A stretch of DNA of 64,000 nt from Ferruginibacter sp. (GTDB taxonomy: Bacteria > Bacteroidota > Bacteroidia > Chitinophagales > Chitinophagaceae). The first letter of the stretch is position 1. Each line of letters starts with the position of its first letter. The notes beneath the pieces are model-generated. The model was not told the origin of the DNA. It searched no databases and was given only the letters and a program-made list of their open reading frames with translations. Positions 8,891-18,100 of this stretch are shown here, piece after piece. The stretch lies in the NCBI GenBank assembly GCA_017983695.1, contig JAGOAX010000015.1, positions 1 to 64,000 of the forward strand, given 5' to 3'. Made by a program: the position numbers and the translations under genes.

Positions 8891-9002
8891 TTTTGTATTT
8901 ACTTTTTTGCTTCTCCAAAAAAGTAACAAAAAAGGAGCCCCGAAATCGATCACATCCCGATTTCGGGAAGGAGCTCTGATTTAACTTTTGTACTACTGTA
9001 GC
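8891..9002. repeat. Dispersed structured repeat, copy 1
   Basis: This intergenic element matches 47535-47650 in the same orientation over about 110 bp. It starts with a T-rich arm around CTTTTTTGCTTCTCC and ends near TACTACTGTA. In the middle is a 10-bp stem, CCCGAAATCG (8939-8948) pairing with CGATTTCGGG (8958-8967), around a 9-base loop. The second copy keeps the stem through compensating base changes. Confidence 0.8.
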
Positions 9003-9127
9003 TTCAACAGCGGTCCCCTGAAAATGAAGAGCATTTTAATTTAAAGCGTCCTGAACAGTACAACACGTTACAATTATATTTTCAGTAAATGGAACCATCT
9101 GTGCTGTAATAAAAACTCAATAAAGAT

Positions 9128-9772
9128 TTATGGTATCTCTCTTTTAAGTATTGCACAAAATTCTTTCCGTTCAATCATTTTTGCACCCAGGCTTTCTAAA
9201 TGTGCAGTGTACACCTGGCAATCTATTAACTGTACATTCTGTTGTTGTAAATGCTGTACAAAATTTATAAAGGCAAATTTGCTGGCATTAGTTTCTTTAC
9301 TAAACATACTTTCGCCAAAAAAAATATTGCCCAGCTTTATGCCATATAAGCCGCCAACCAGTTCGCCGTTTTTCCAGGCTTCGGCACTTATGGCATAACC
9401 CAGCTGGTGCAGCCTGGTATAAGCATCAACAATATCTTTATGAATCCATGTGCCGGCCTGTTCTTTTCTTGTAATGCTTTTGCAGTTTTGTATTACACCT
9501 GTAAAATTTTTGTTGATGGTAAACCTGAACTGGCCATTGTGTAAAACGGTTTGCATACTCCTGCTTACTTTTAATTCGGCCGGCCATAAAACAAACCTGG
9601 GGTCGGGGCTCCACCACTGTATTATTTCATTGTCGTTATACCAGGGAAAGATGCCGCTTTTGTAAGCCAGTAATAAACGTTCGGTGCTTAAGTCGCCGCC
9701 AATGGCCAGCAGGCCGTCAGTGTCAGCCATTTTAACAGGTGGAAAAGCAATGTCTTTGTTAAGTAAGAGCAT
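9128..9772 (-). CDS. aat: Leucyl/phenylalanyl-tRNA--protein transferase
   Basis: The 214-residue product shows the Aat signatures FPWY and WWSPDPRFVL, followed by the GNAT-like fold with GELVGGLYGI and FGESMFS. The enzyme adds Leu or Phe from aminoacyl-tRNA to N-terminal Arg or Lys of proteins, which marks them for ClpAP/ClpS degradation in the cytoplasm. The frame extends upstream to a TTG at 9793, but the ATG at 9772 gives the usual short N-terminus before AFPPV. It follows the membrane-protein gene at 9796-10482 by only 23 bases and may be cotranscribed. Confidence 0.95.
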   Translation of the reverse strand: MLLLNKDIAFPPVKMADTDGLLAIGGDLSTERLLLAYKSGIFPWYNDNEIIQWWSPDPRFVLWPAELKVSRSMQTVLHNGQFRFTINKNFTGVIQNCKSITRKEQAGTWIHKDIVDAYTRLHQLGYAISAEAWKNGELVGGLYGIKLGNIFFGESMFSKETNASKFAFINFVQHLQQQNVQLIDCQVYTAHLESLGAKMIERKEFCAILKREIP

Positions 9773-9795
9773 GATTAAATTAAAAATAAGCAATG

Positions 9796-10482
9796 TCAGG
9801 CTTTGTTTTTGGTTTTACTTAAAAGCTGCCTGATGCAAACCAAATGTGCAAACAATACAGCAGGTACAATAAATGCCGGCAACAATGCAAACGGAAAATA
9901 TAATACCGCTACATTGGGCTGCTCAAATGCAAATTGCTGAAATGGAAATGGTGCTGACAGCACCGCATTGGCAACTATGTTTATTAAAAGTGCCAGGCAT
10001 AAAAAATTCCAAACAAGCAGCAGGGTGGTATTTAGTTTTTGTTTGTGGTAACCTAAGTATGCAATTACCGGCGCCGTTAATCCCGACAGGATATCAAAAT
10101 TCCTTCCTTCAAAAGTCATTAACTGCGGAATTTGTTGTTGTACAAATAGCCAGAATAAAACCAGCTCTACAGGTATTCTTACAATATGTAACCAGGTTAA
10201 CCATCTTGTATCAAACCTATCAACAAATGCTTTGCCTTTAGCCGTTACAAAAAGTATAAGTATGAGTAATAGCGGCGGCAGAACCAGCAGTAAAAAGCGG
10301 GGAGGCATGCTTTGTGTTTCTGTATAAAATTTACTGTTTGCAATTATTGATTGCACTGCCAGCCACAGCAATGTAATTACTATAACTGCTTTTGAGTGGC
10401 GGCTTGCTTTATACAAAAAAAATAAGGTTAGCAATGTGGTTGCTATAAATACCCAACTGATATATGCCGGTAAATTTTCCAT
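9796..10482 (-). CDS. Hypothetical membrane protein, about seven transmembrane helices
   Basis: The 228-residue protein is almost wholly hydrophobic. Helices are evident at about residues 8-24, 33-48, 62-80, 98-113, 131-143, 152-172 and 195-218. Basic residues near the ends of the helices fit an integral inner-membrane protein. I do not recognise the family. It lies directly upstream of aat on the same strand and downstream of a long palindromic repeat. Confidence 0.65.
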   Translation of the reverse strand: MENLPAYISWVFIATTLLTLFFLYKASRHSKAVIVITLLWLAVQSIIANSKFYTETQSMPPRFLLLVLPPLLLILILFVTAKGKAFVDRFDTRWLTWLHIVRIPVELVLFWLFVQQQIPQLMTFEGRNFDILSGLTAPVIAYLGYHKQKLNTTLLLVWNFLCLALLINIVANAVLSAPFPFQQFAFEQPNVAVLYFPFALLPAFIVPAVLFAHLVCIRQLLSKTKNKA

Positions 10483-10539
10483 GGTAAAATATTTTTGATG
10501 TGTAGTGGTATTAAACTTTTAATTCCGTTCTGGAAACCG

Positions 10540-10590
10540 TCTTCGACAAGCTCAGACTGACAGCTTTCTGTCATGTTGAGCTTGTCGAAA
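10540..10590. repeat. REP-like palindromic element
   Basis: A long nested palindrome: outer arms TTCGACAAGCTCA (about 10541-10553) and TGAGCTTGTCGAA (about 10577-10589), inner arms TGACAG and CTGTCA, with a 4-base apex. The sequence type TTCGACAAGCTCA is widespread as an intergenic palindrome in Bacteroidota and other phyla. It lies in the gap between the methyltransferase and the membrane-protein gene. Confidence 0.8.
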
Positions 10591-10640
10591 CATTGACAGA
10601 AAGCGGCTCTTAAATAAAACTACCCAGTTGTAAGCTACAG

Positions 10641-11297
10641 CTATTTGCAGGTAGCTACAATAACCAGGCTTTCCATCTTTATAATTTCACCATTCAAATC
10701 AAAATCGGGCTCGGGCTTTTCAATAGCCTGTACAATGGTAAAACCATTTGCTTCCAGTAACTGCACCACATCAGCATTGGCAAAAAGCGTAAAACCATAT
10801 TTTGTAAATGGATAATTTTGCATCAGGTGTTTGGGCCGCAGCGAAATTATCAGTGTACCATTTTTTTTCAATACCCTTTTTAGTTGTGCAAGTATTGCTA
10901 TTGCATCTTCCCAAAAATAAATAGTGTTGATGGTAAATATTTTATTAAAACTTCCGTCAGCAAAAGGCATATCGGCAACATCAGCACAAATAAATTTTGC
11001 CTGGCCGTTGTTTATCCATGCAGCATTTAATTGTTGGGCTTCGGTAACCATCACTTCCGAAAAATCGCAGCCGGTATATTTTATTGATGGATCTTTTTGC
11101 AAAATATCTTTTACAAAAAAACCATTACCCATTCCAATTTCCAGGATGGTATCATTGGCTGCTGCATTTAAAATTTCCAGCGTATCAATATTCATGTGTA
11201 CATTACCACGGTTCATCCATTCGCCGGTTTGTACACCAGCTTCGCCACTGGGGCGGCGCAGCTGGGCTGCCATTTGTTGTGCAAGTGTTTCGTCCAT
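10641..11297 (-). CDS. Class I SAM-dependent methyltransferase
   Basis: The 218-residue protein has a standard Rossmann methyltransferase core: motif I ILEIGMGNGFF near residues 52-62, an acidic strand-2 end in YTGCDFS, motif II-like NKIFTINTIYFWED, and a late strand LIISLRP. The methyl acceptor cannot be told. The ATG at 11297 is preferred over a GTG at 11321 because it starts two bases after the stop of the upstream DUF1801 gene rather than overlapping it. That spacing points to an operon. Confidence 0.8.
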   Translation of the reverse strand: MDETLAQQMAAQLRRPSGEAGVQTGEWMNRGNVHMNIDTLEILNAAANDTILEIGMGNGFFVKDILQKDPSIKYTGCDFSEVMVTEAQQLNAAWINNGQAKFICADVADMPFADGSFNKIFTINTIYFWEDAIAILAQLKRVLKKNGTLIISLRPKHLMQNYPFTKYGFTLFANADVVQLLEANGFTIVQAIEKPEPDFDLNGEIIKMESLVIVATCK

Positions 11298-11299
11298 AA

Positions 11300-11710
11300 T
11301 TATATTTTTTGTTGTAGCCACAGGCGGTCGATCCTTGCGGCTTCTTTTAATAATTTTACAATGGCTTTTTGATTGATCTCTTCTGGCTCATTATAAATTT
11401 TATAAAATATTTGTTTGTTGGTGCCGTGTGTAAGATAATGATCAACGTCGTTTAATTTATTGCCATACCAAAAGCCCAGTAAAACACCCGCTTTAATACC
11501 ACCCCGTGGAATGGTGGACGGCCAGATAATGCAGATGCCTTTATTCCCATAAAAGAAAGGCACATTGTAAGATATTTTTTCTTTACCACCGGCAGGTAAA
11601 TGTTCCAGTATTATCTGCCGCAGTACATCAGTTATTATTCTTTCGTTTTCGGGCAACAGGTCAAACAACTGCACAAGTGATTTTATTTTATAAGCTGCTG
11701 CCTTGCTCAT
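11300..11710 (-). CDS. DUF1801-family protein
   Basis: The 136-residue product resembles the DUF1801/YdhG-like family: a short alpha/beta domain with KEKISYNVPFF near residues 43-53 and a later GFWYGNKL segment. The molecular role of this family is not established. It is packed between the ABC gene at 11714-12955, three bases upstream, and the methyltransferase, two bases downstream. The three very probably form one transcript. Confidence 0.75.
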   Translation of the reverse strand: MSKAAAYKIKSLVQLFDLLPENERIITDVLRQIILEHLPAGGKEKISYNVPFFYGNKGICIIWPSTIPRGGIKAGVLLGFWYGNKLNDVDHYLTHGTNKQIFYKIYNEPEEINQKAIVKLLKEAARIDRLWLQQKI

Positions 11711-11713
11711 TGA

Positions 11714-12955
11714 TCAGTTATTTTTTGCTTTGCTGCTTATGCCTGTTGAACCATCTGCGCCGGGAATGAGCTCAAAAATAAATTCCGGTGATAAACCATT
11801 TTCCACCCTGTGCGACACATACAAAATGGCAGTAGTACTTTCTGTTGCAATTTTGTTGACCAGGCTGGTAAATAAAATTGCGCTCTCATCATCAAGGCCT
11901 GCAGTGGGTTCATCTAATATTAACAGGGGCGGATGTTTTACCATTGCTCTTGCTACAAGAATTAACCGTTGCTGCGCCATTGAAAAATTACGGAAGGGTT
12001 GATGTTTTACGTGGTGCAGGTGTAAAAGTTGCAGCCATTGCGCTGCCAGTTTTATTTGCAGGTCGGTAGGTTTAAGGTACAGGCCGATAGAATCATTAAA
12101 ACCGGAGATGATCATTTGTTCTATGGAATCCATCCTGTCGAACTGTTGTGTAATATTGGAATTAAAATAACCGATCTTTTCTTTTATATCCCAAACCGAT
12201 TCGCCACTTCCTTTTCGTATGCCGAATAAAACAAGGTTTTGTCCGTAAGCTTTTGCATTATCGCCAAATATCATCGACAGCAAAGTGCTTTTGCCTGATC
12301 CGTTGGGGCCGGCCAGTTGCCAGAACTCGCCGTTATTAATTTGCCAGCAAATATTTTTTACCACCGGTACATTATTATAACTCACACAAACATCAGTAAA
12401 CTGTACCAATGGATTTTTTTGCAGCGCATATGGATGCAATGGCGCAGGTATAGTTCCGGTAAAATAATTGGCATCAGTATTTTCATTTTCATTCAGTCCG
12501 GTGATTAGCTGCTTATCTTTTAAAGTAAACAGGTTTGTAATAAAAGGTAAAATATCTTTTTTACGGTTTAGTACCTGTATAATAATGATGCGGTGGGCAA
12601 CCTGTTGCAGTGTTGCAACTATTGCCTGTTGCGAAGCAGCATCTAAATTATCAAACACATCATCAACAATAATGTAGCCGGGATTTTTAGCAAGGAGATA
12701 ATTCAGTAAGGCTTTTTTTTGTTGCCCACCCGATGATGTAACCAGGCTTACTTTATTTTCGGTAGCTACATCAAAATGTTCATGTATCAGCTCTTCCTTG
12801 ATCAGTTCGTTAATGGTAAGTGTGGAATATACAGCACCATTTAAGTTTTGCAGATTGCAATTGGGTAACAGCAAACTACCATTGTACAGTTCCTGCACAA
12901 TTTTATCTTTATTGGTATTGCCGCTTACATATATAGCAGTATGTGTTGCTTTCAT
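11714..12955 (-). CDS. Double ABC ATPase with a degenerate N-terminal half (ModF-like layout)
   Basis: The 413-residue protein has two ABC modules and no membrane segment. The C-terminal module is complete: Walker A GPNGSGKST, signature NFSMAQQRL, Walker B LLILDEPTAGLD and a switch His in VSHR. The N-terminal module keeps a signature (SSGGQQKK) and a Walker B-like IIVDDVFDNLD but has no Walker A, so it probably cannot hydrolyse ATP by itself. This layout recalls ModF/PhrA, a protein of uncertain role. No permease gene is near. The family assignment is by architecture only. Confidence 0.8.
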   Translation of the reverse strand: MKATHTAIYVSGNTNKDKIVQELYNGSLLLPNCNLQNLNGAVYSTLTINELIKEELIHEHFDVATENKVSLVTSSGGQQKKALLNYLLAKNPGYIIVDDVFDNLDAASQQAIVATLQQVAHRIIIIQVLNRKKDILPFITNLFTLKDKQLITGLNENENTDANYFTGTIPAPLHPYALQKNPLVQFTDVCVSYNNVPVVKNICWQINNGEFWQLAGPNGSGKSTLLSMIFGDNAKAYGQNLVLFGIRKGSGESVWDIKEKIGYFNSNITQQFDRMDSIEQMIISGFNDSIGLYLKPTDLQIKLAAQWLQLLHLHHVKHQPFRNFSMAQQRLILVARAMVKHPPLLILDEPTAGLDDESAILFTSLVNKIATESTTAILYVSHRVENGLSPEFIFELIPGADGSTGISSKAKNN

Positions 12956-12979
12956 TACTCCATGTGCTGTTGCTGTACT

Positions 12980-13378
12980 TTATTTTAAACCCAGTTGTGC
13001 TTTATGTCTTGCAATGGCATTATTAGCTTCTATCAGCTGCAGTTTTAAATTATGTATTTCGGGGTTGCCCGCTTTAAGCAGGGCTTCGGTTTCTTCATTA
13101 TTTTTTTGCAGCAGCAAAATATCATTATTCATCAGGTTAATGGCTTCCTGTGCCGCCTGCAATTGTTTTTCATATTCTCTTTTGGCCACTTCATGCATGG
13201 CATAGGCAGCTACATTTTCTTTTTGTGCGGTTTCCTTCATCAGCTTTTCCCTTTGCCAGGAGCCATCAGTATTATGCAATTGTTTTTTAAGTTTAGCAAC
13301 GGTTAAACTGCGTATTATCCATGCCAGGGCAAAACCTAGCAGTAAACCAATATTTGCGTAAATGATTATTTGCGACAC
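12980..13378 (-). CDS. Hypothetical membrane-anchored coiled-coil protein
   Basis: This 132-residue protein has one N-terminal transmembrane helix (about residues 4-23) followed by a charged, Ala/Gln/Glu-rich region that should form a coiled coil for most of the remaining length. The layout recalls RmuC- or YhcB-like membrane-tethered coiled coils but is much shorter than RmuC. It lies 24 bases upstream of the double ABC gene and may be cotranscribed with it. Confidence 0.6.
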   Translation of the reverse strand: MSQIIIYANIGLLLGFALAWIIRSLTVAKLKKQLHNTDGSWQREKLMKETAQKENVAAYAMHEVAKREYEKQLQAAQEAINLMNNDILLLQKNNEETEALLKAGNPEIHNLKLQLIEANNAIARHKAQLGLK

Positions 13379-13484
13379 GATTATTTATTTAAAGCTGCAA
13401 AATATTTCATTTAGCAGTAAATAAGTGATACAGGAGGAAATATTTATATTCAGCAATCTCTCAAATGCCCGTTCTCAAAAAAAA

Positions 13485-13793
13485 TCAACCAAAGGTTTTT
13501 AAACTTAAAGCCGTTAACCCATAAATAAGTGTAGCCACAAAAATACCTTTAGCGGTTTTGTCAATATGGGCATTTATGTAAAGGGTAAACAGCACCGCAT
13601 TGGCCAGTAAAGAAAGGCTGATGGCAACGGTAAGCAGTTTGTGGCCGGGTTGGTAAATTAAATACTGATACGCTTCTTTATAACTGAGCGTTTGCAACTG
13701 GCGGTACTTAAAAATGGCAAAGCCGGCAAATGGGGCTAGCATACCCAGTATAAATCCAAATGTAAAATTGTCTTTCTTTATGAATTTGAACAT
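13485..13793 (-). CDS. Small hypothetical membrane protein
   Basis: The 102-residue product has three predicted membrane helices (about residues 9-27, 52-71 and 80-98) and a basic N-terminus. Its start codon overlaps the last base of the surE stop codon (TAATG), so it is translationally coupled to surE. The family is not recognised. Confidence 0.65.
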   Translation of the reverse strand: MFKFIKKDNFTFGFILGMLAPFAGFAIFKYRQLQTLSYKEAYQYLIYQPGHKLLTVAISLSLLANAVLFTLYINAHIDKTAKGIFVATLIYGLTALSLKTFG

Positions 13794-14575
13794 TATTTTA
13801 AAAGTTTGCTTTTTTCTAATTGTTTTTTTAAGGCATAGTTGGTAAGGTCGAACTGAATGGGTACCACACTTACATAGTTATGATCGAGTGCCCACACATC
13901 GGTGTCTTTACTTTTATCGAAGTTTACAAACTTACCGGTAAGCCAGTAATATTTTTTACCCTGAGGGTCTTTGCGTTCATCAAAATCCTCTTCGTATTTG
14001 GCATAAGCCTGTGTGCAGAGTTTAACGCCTTTTATCAATTCTAATGATGCTGCAGGAATGTTTACGTTCAGCAACAGGTGCTTGTCTGATTTTTTACCCA
14101 GTATGGCTTTTACAATTTTATGTACATAAAAACGGGCAGCGGTAAAGTCGGCTTCAATATTATAATCCATTAAAGAAAATCCAATGCTGGGGATGCTTTC
14201 AATAGCGGCTTCCATAGCCGCACTCATGGTACCGCTGTAAATAACATTTATGCTGTGGTTGGCACCATGGTTAATACCGCTTAAACAAATATCGGGTTTA
14301 CGGTGCAGTACTTTGTCAACAGCAAGTTTTACGCAATCAACCGGTGTGCCACTGGTTTGCCATGCTTCCACGCCTTCAAAAATATCTACTTTATGCATGC
14401 GTAAGGGATGTCCGATGGTTATGGCATGCCCCATACCGCTTTGTGGTTTATCGGGTGCCACCACAACAACTTTACCCAGGCCTCTTACAGCTTCTACCAG
14501 GTTTTTTATGCCGGGAGCTGTAATGCCATCGTCGTTAGTGATCAATATTACGGGTTGTTGTTTTTTAGCAGCCAT
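13793..14575 (-). CDS. surE: 5'/3'-nucleotidase SurE
   Basis: The 260-residue protein opens with ILITNDDG, the metal-binding Asp pair of SurE. It continues with VVVVAPDKPQSGMGHAIT, SGTPVDCVKLA and SGINHGANHS, all hallmark motifs. SurE is a cytoplasmic metal-dependent phosphatase acting on nucleoside monophosphates and short polyphosphate, linked to stationary-phase survival. Length and motif order match the family. It starts 21 bases after the stop of the membrane-protein gene at 14597-15061. Confidence 0.96.
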   Translation of the reverse strand: MAAKKQQPVILITNDDGITAPGIKNLVEAVRGLGKVVVVAPDKPQSGMGHAITIGHPLRMHKVDIFEGVEAWQTSGTPVDCVKLAVDKVLHRKPDICLSGINHGANHSINVIYSGTMSAAMEAAIESIPSIGFSLMDYNIEADFTAARFYVHKIVKAILGKKSDKHLLLNVNIPAASLELIKGVKLCTQAYAKYEEDFDERKDPQGKKYYWLTGKFVNFDKSKDTDVWALDHNYVSVVPIQFDLTNYALKKQLEKSKLLK

Positions 14576-14596
14576 TATATTTATTATTGCGTTGTA

Positions 14597-15061
14597 TTAA
14601 AATTGCGGAAACCATTGCCTTGCAATACCCACCTGGCGGAATGGCCATGGTATCATGGCAAGAATTATTACAAGTGCTAATCCAAAAAACAGTAAACTGC
14701 GTTTGTGTTTTTGTGCATCGGTACCGGCACGTTTTACCATGCTGCGGCCAACATGTACCAGCAGCCATGCAATAATCATCATCAGCGCATGTTCCATTGC
14801 AAAAAATCGGAGCACACTATCCTTCATTACTTCGCTGGCATTATTTTTTAAATTATCAAACCAAGCGTTATTGAAATATAAGATCAATCCCAGCAGCAAT
14901 TGAATGTCGCAGCTTATCATAAAGAACAGGCTGGCTTTATTATCGCCACCGCCATAATTTCTTTTGTGCAGTGTTCCGGTAATGGCATTCAGCAAGGTCC
15001 ATATGCCAAACAGCAATACAGCCCAGCGCAGGATATTATGTATTAATAAAGTATAGTTCAT
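14597..15061 (-). CDS. Hypothetical four-helix membrane protein
   Basis: The 154-residue protein has helices at about residues 8-26, 44-63, 87-106 and 124-140. Conserved-looking His residues lie at helix ends (LLIHNILRW, FFAMEHALMMI, LLVHVGRSM). Such a pattern would suit haem or metal binding, as in cytochrome b-like proteins, but this is only a suggestion. It is the first gene of a minus-strand run leading into surE. Confidence 0.65.
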   Translation of the reverse strand: MNYTLLIHNILRWAVLLFGIWTLLNAITGTLHKRNYGGGDNKASLFFMISCDIQLLLGLILYFNNAWFDNLKNNASEVMKDSVLRFFAMEHALMMIIAWLLVHVGRSMVKRAGTDAQKHKRSLLFFGLALVIILAMIPWPFRQVGIARQWFPQF

Positions 15062-15175
15062 AAAAAATATTTGTCACAAAAATAGGCAAGTGTATTTAGT
15101 TGTGCATAGCTTTTTTTAAGCGGTAAGTTTAGTTTCGGCAAATCACCTTACATTAGTAATTACAAAACTACTTTT

Positions 15176-18100
15176 ATGGGCATTACTAAAACCTTTTTCG
15201 CAGCAGCATTCCTTATTATTTCACCGGCAACATTCGCACAAAAAAAAATTGATACGGTTGCAAAAGCAAAAAGCGGCGATTCGTTAAAAAATATTTCCCT
15301 GGCAGGATTAAACTTCAGAAGTATTGGACCGGCTGTTACCGGTGGCAGGGTGGTGGATATTGCTGTTAATCCAAATAATACCAGTGAATATTTTGTAGCA
15401 TCTGGTCATGGCTCTTTGTGGAAGACGGCAAATAATGGTACCACCTTCAGCCCGGCATTCGATAATCAATCATCTTTTGCAATGGGAGCTGTAAAAATTG
15501 ATCCTTCAAATACCAATGTAGTTTGGGCAGGTACCGGCGAACATAATAATCAAAGCAACGTAATTTATGGTGATGGGGTTTATAAAAGTGAAGATGGTGG
15601 TAAAAGCTGGAAGAATATGGGCTTGCAAAATTCCGAGCACATTGGTGGTATTGTTATCGACCCTGCAAATTCAAATACAGTTTATGTGGCGGCATATGGT
15701 TCAATGCGCAATAGCGGTGGCGACAGGGGCATTTATAAAACCAATGACGGCGGCAAAACATGGCGCAGGGTTTTGTTTGTAAGTGAAAATACCGGTTGTT
15801 TTGAAGTGCATATGGATCCACGAAATTCCACCCGCTTATATGCAGTGGCGCACCAGCGTATGCGTAAAGGCTACACTGGCATTGGCGGTGGAGATGAAAC
15901 TGCAATTTACCGTACTGTGGATAGTGGTGCCACATGGCAGAAAGCAATGCGTGGGTTACCGGCTGAAAATATTGGGCGTATCGGTATGGCAATTTCTCCT
16001 GCCAACCCGGATATTGTTTATGCATTGGTACAGGCTAAAGAGGGAAGTGGTTTATATAAGAGCACTAACAGGGGCGTAACGTGGAGTAAACAAAGTGGGT
16101 ACGGCTCTGCTTATCCGTTCTATATGCAAAAAATTTATGCCGATCCCAAAGACGAAAATAAAATTTACAGCATGGACCTGTTGATACAGGTTAGTAAAGA
16201 TGGCGGTAAAACCTTTAGTGCATTGGGCGAAAAATTCAAGCATGTGGATAATCATGTGTTGTGGATAGATCCATCCAATACCAGGCATTTAATTTCCGGT
16301 AATGATGGCGGTATTTATGAAACATGGGATATGGGACAAAACTGGGATTTTAAATCGAGGATGCCAATTGCAGAGATATACAAAGTAAGCACAGATAATG
16401 CCACGCCATTTTATAATGTATATATCGGCACGCAGGATAATAACAGTTTAGGTGGTCCTTCCCGAACTGTAAATTCATCAGGTATTTCCAATTACGATTG
16501 GGTATTTACTTTGGGTGGTGATGGATTTGAAACACAGGCCGACTGGAAAGATGCCAATACTTTATATGTACAATCGCAAAATGGTGGTTTGGTGAGGTAC
16601 GATAAAAAAAGTGGAGAAGCATTATTTATTCAGCCGGTAAATTTAATTGACTCCGGTTACCGGTTTGACTGGGATGCACCATTATTGATTTCCAAACACA
16701 ATAATAAACGGGTATATTTTGCGGCTAATAAAATATTCCGCACCAACGATCAGGGTAATTCATGGGATATCATCAGCGGCGATTTAACAAGAGGTGTACC
16801 ACAGCAGATGCAAAAACTAATGGGTAAAAGCTGGAGTATTGATGAGCTGGCATCCAAAGGTTCTTTGGCAAATATTACGGCTATTGCAGAGTCGCCGCTG
16901 GACGAAAATATTTTATACTCCGGCTCCGGCGATGGATTAATTTATTATACAACAGATGGTGGTAAAATATGGAATAAAGCAATATCGCTTCCGGGCATTA
17001 CAGAGTTTACAAGGGTGCATCATATTGTTGCATCAGCACATAATAAATTGGTGGCCTATGCTGCCTGCCATGCATTTACTTACGGCGATTATAAACCTTA
17101 TCTTTTAAAAACCACTGATGGTGGTAAAACATGGGTTTCTATTACTGCTAACCTTCCGGTTAAAGGAAGTACATATACAGTTGCAGAAGATCATGTAAAG
17201 CCGGACTTATTATTTGTTGGTACACAATTCGGTTTGCATTTTACAACAGATGGCGGTAAAGAATGGATAAAGTTTACCAATGGATTACCCACTACCACTG
17301 TAATGGATATTGAAATTCAAAAAAGAGAAAACGACCTGGTGGTATCTACATTTGGCAGAGGTGTGTATATCCTTGATGATTATACACCGTTAAGAAATCT
17401 TACCAAAGAGAATTTACAAAAAACGGCAGCCATTTTCCCCGTTAAAGATGCGTTGATGTATGTAGAAGCAAATCCTTTTGGTTTCAGAGGTAAAGGATTC
17501 CAGGGTGCTGGGTTTTTTACATCACCCAATCCGGACTTAGGTGCTACGTTTACTTATTTTATTAAAGATGAAATAAAAACACTGAAACAAAAAAGACGTG
17601 ATGCTGAAAAGGAAAAACAAAAGAAAGGAGAAGATATTGATTACCCTGCTTATGATGTGTTGAAAAAAGAAGCAGAACAACCTGCGCCTTATTTATTGTT
17701 TACAATAGCAGATGAACAGGGTAATATCATCCGTAAAATAAAAACGGATATTTCTAAAGGTGTAAATCGTTTAACATGGGATATGCGTTACCTGCCTTTT
17801 ACTCCTGTAAGTTTTACTCCGTTTGATGATAATTATGCATGGAACGAACCTGATAAAGGATACATGGTTGTACCAGGTACCTATAAAGTAACATTGCAAA
17901 AATTTGAAGATGGAAAATTTACAGAACTTTCGGCACCACAAACATTTAAATGTGTGCCGTTAAATAATAATGCATTAGCTGCAGCAGATAAAACTGAATT
18001 AAATAATTTCAATAAAAAAGTAGCGGAGTTAACTAGAGCGATGAGTGGTGCAGAAGAATACCGGAATGAATTAGTTGCAAAACTACCGTATATGAAACAG

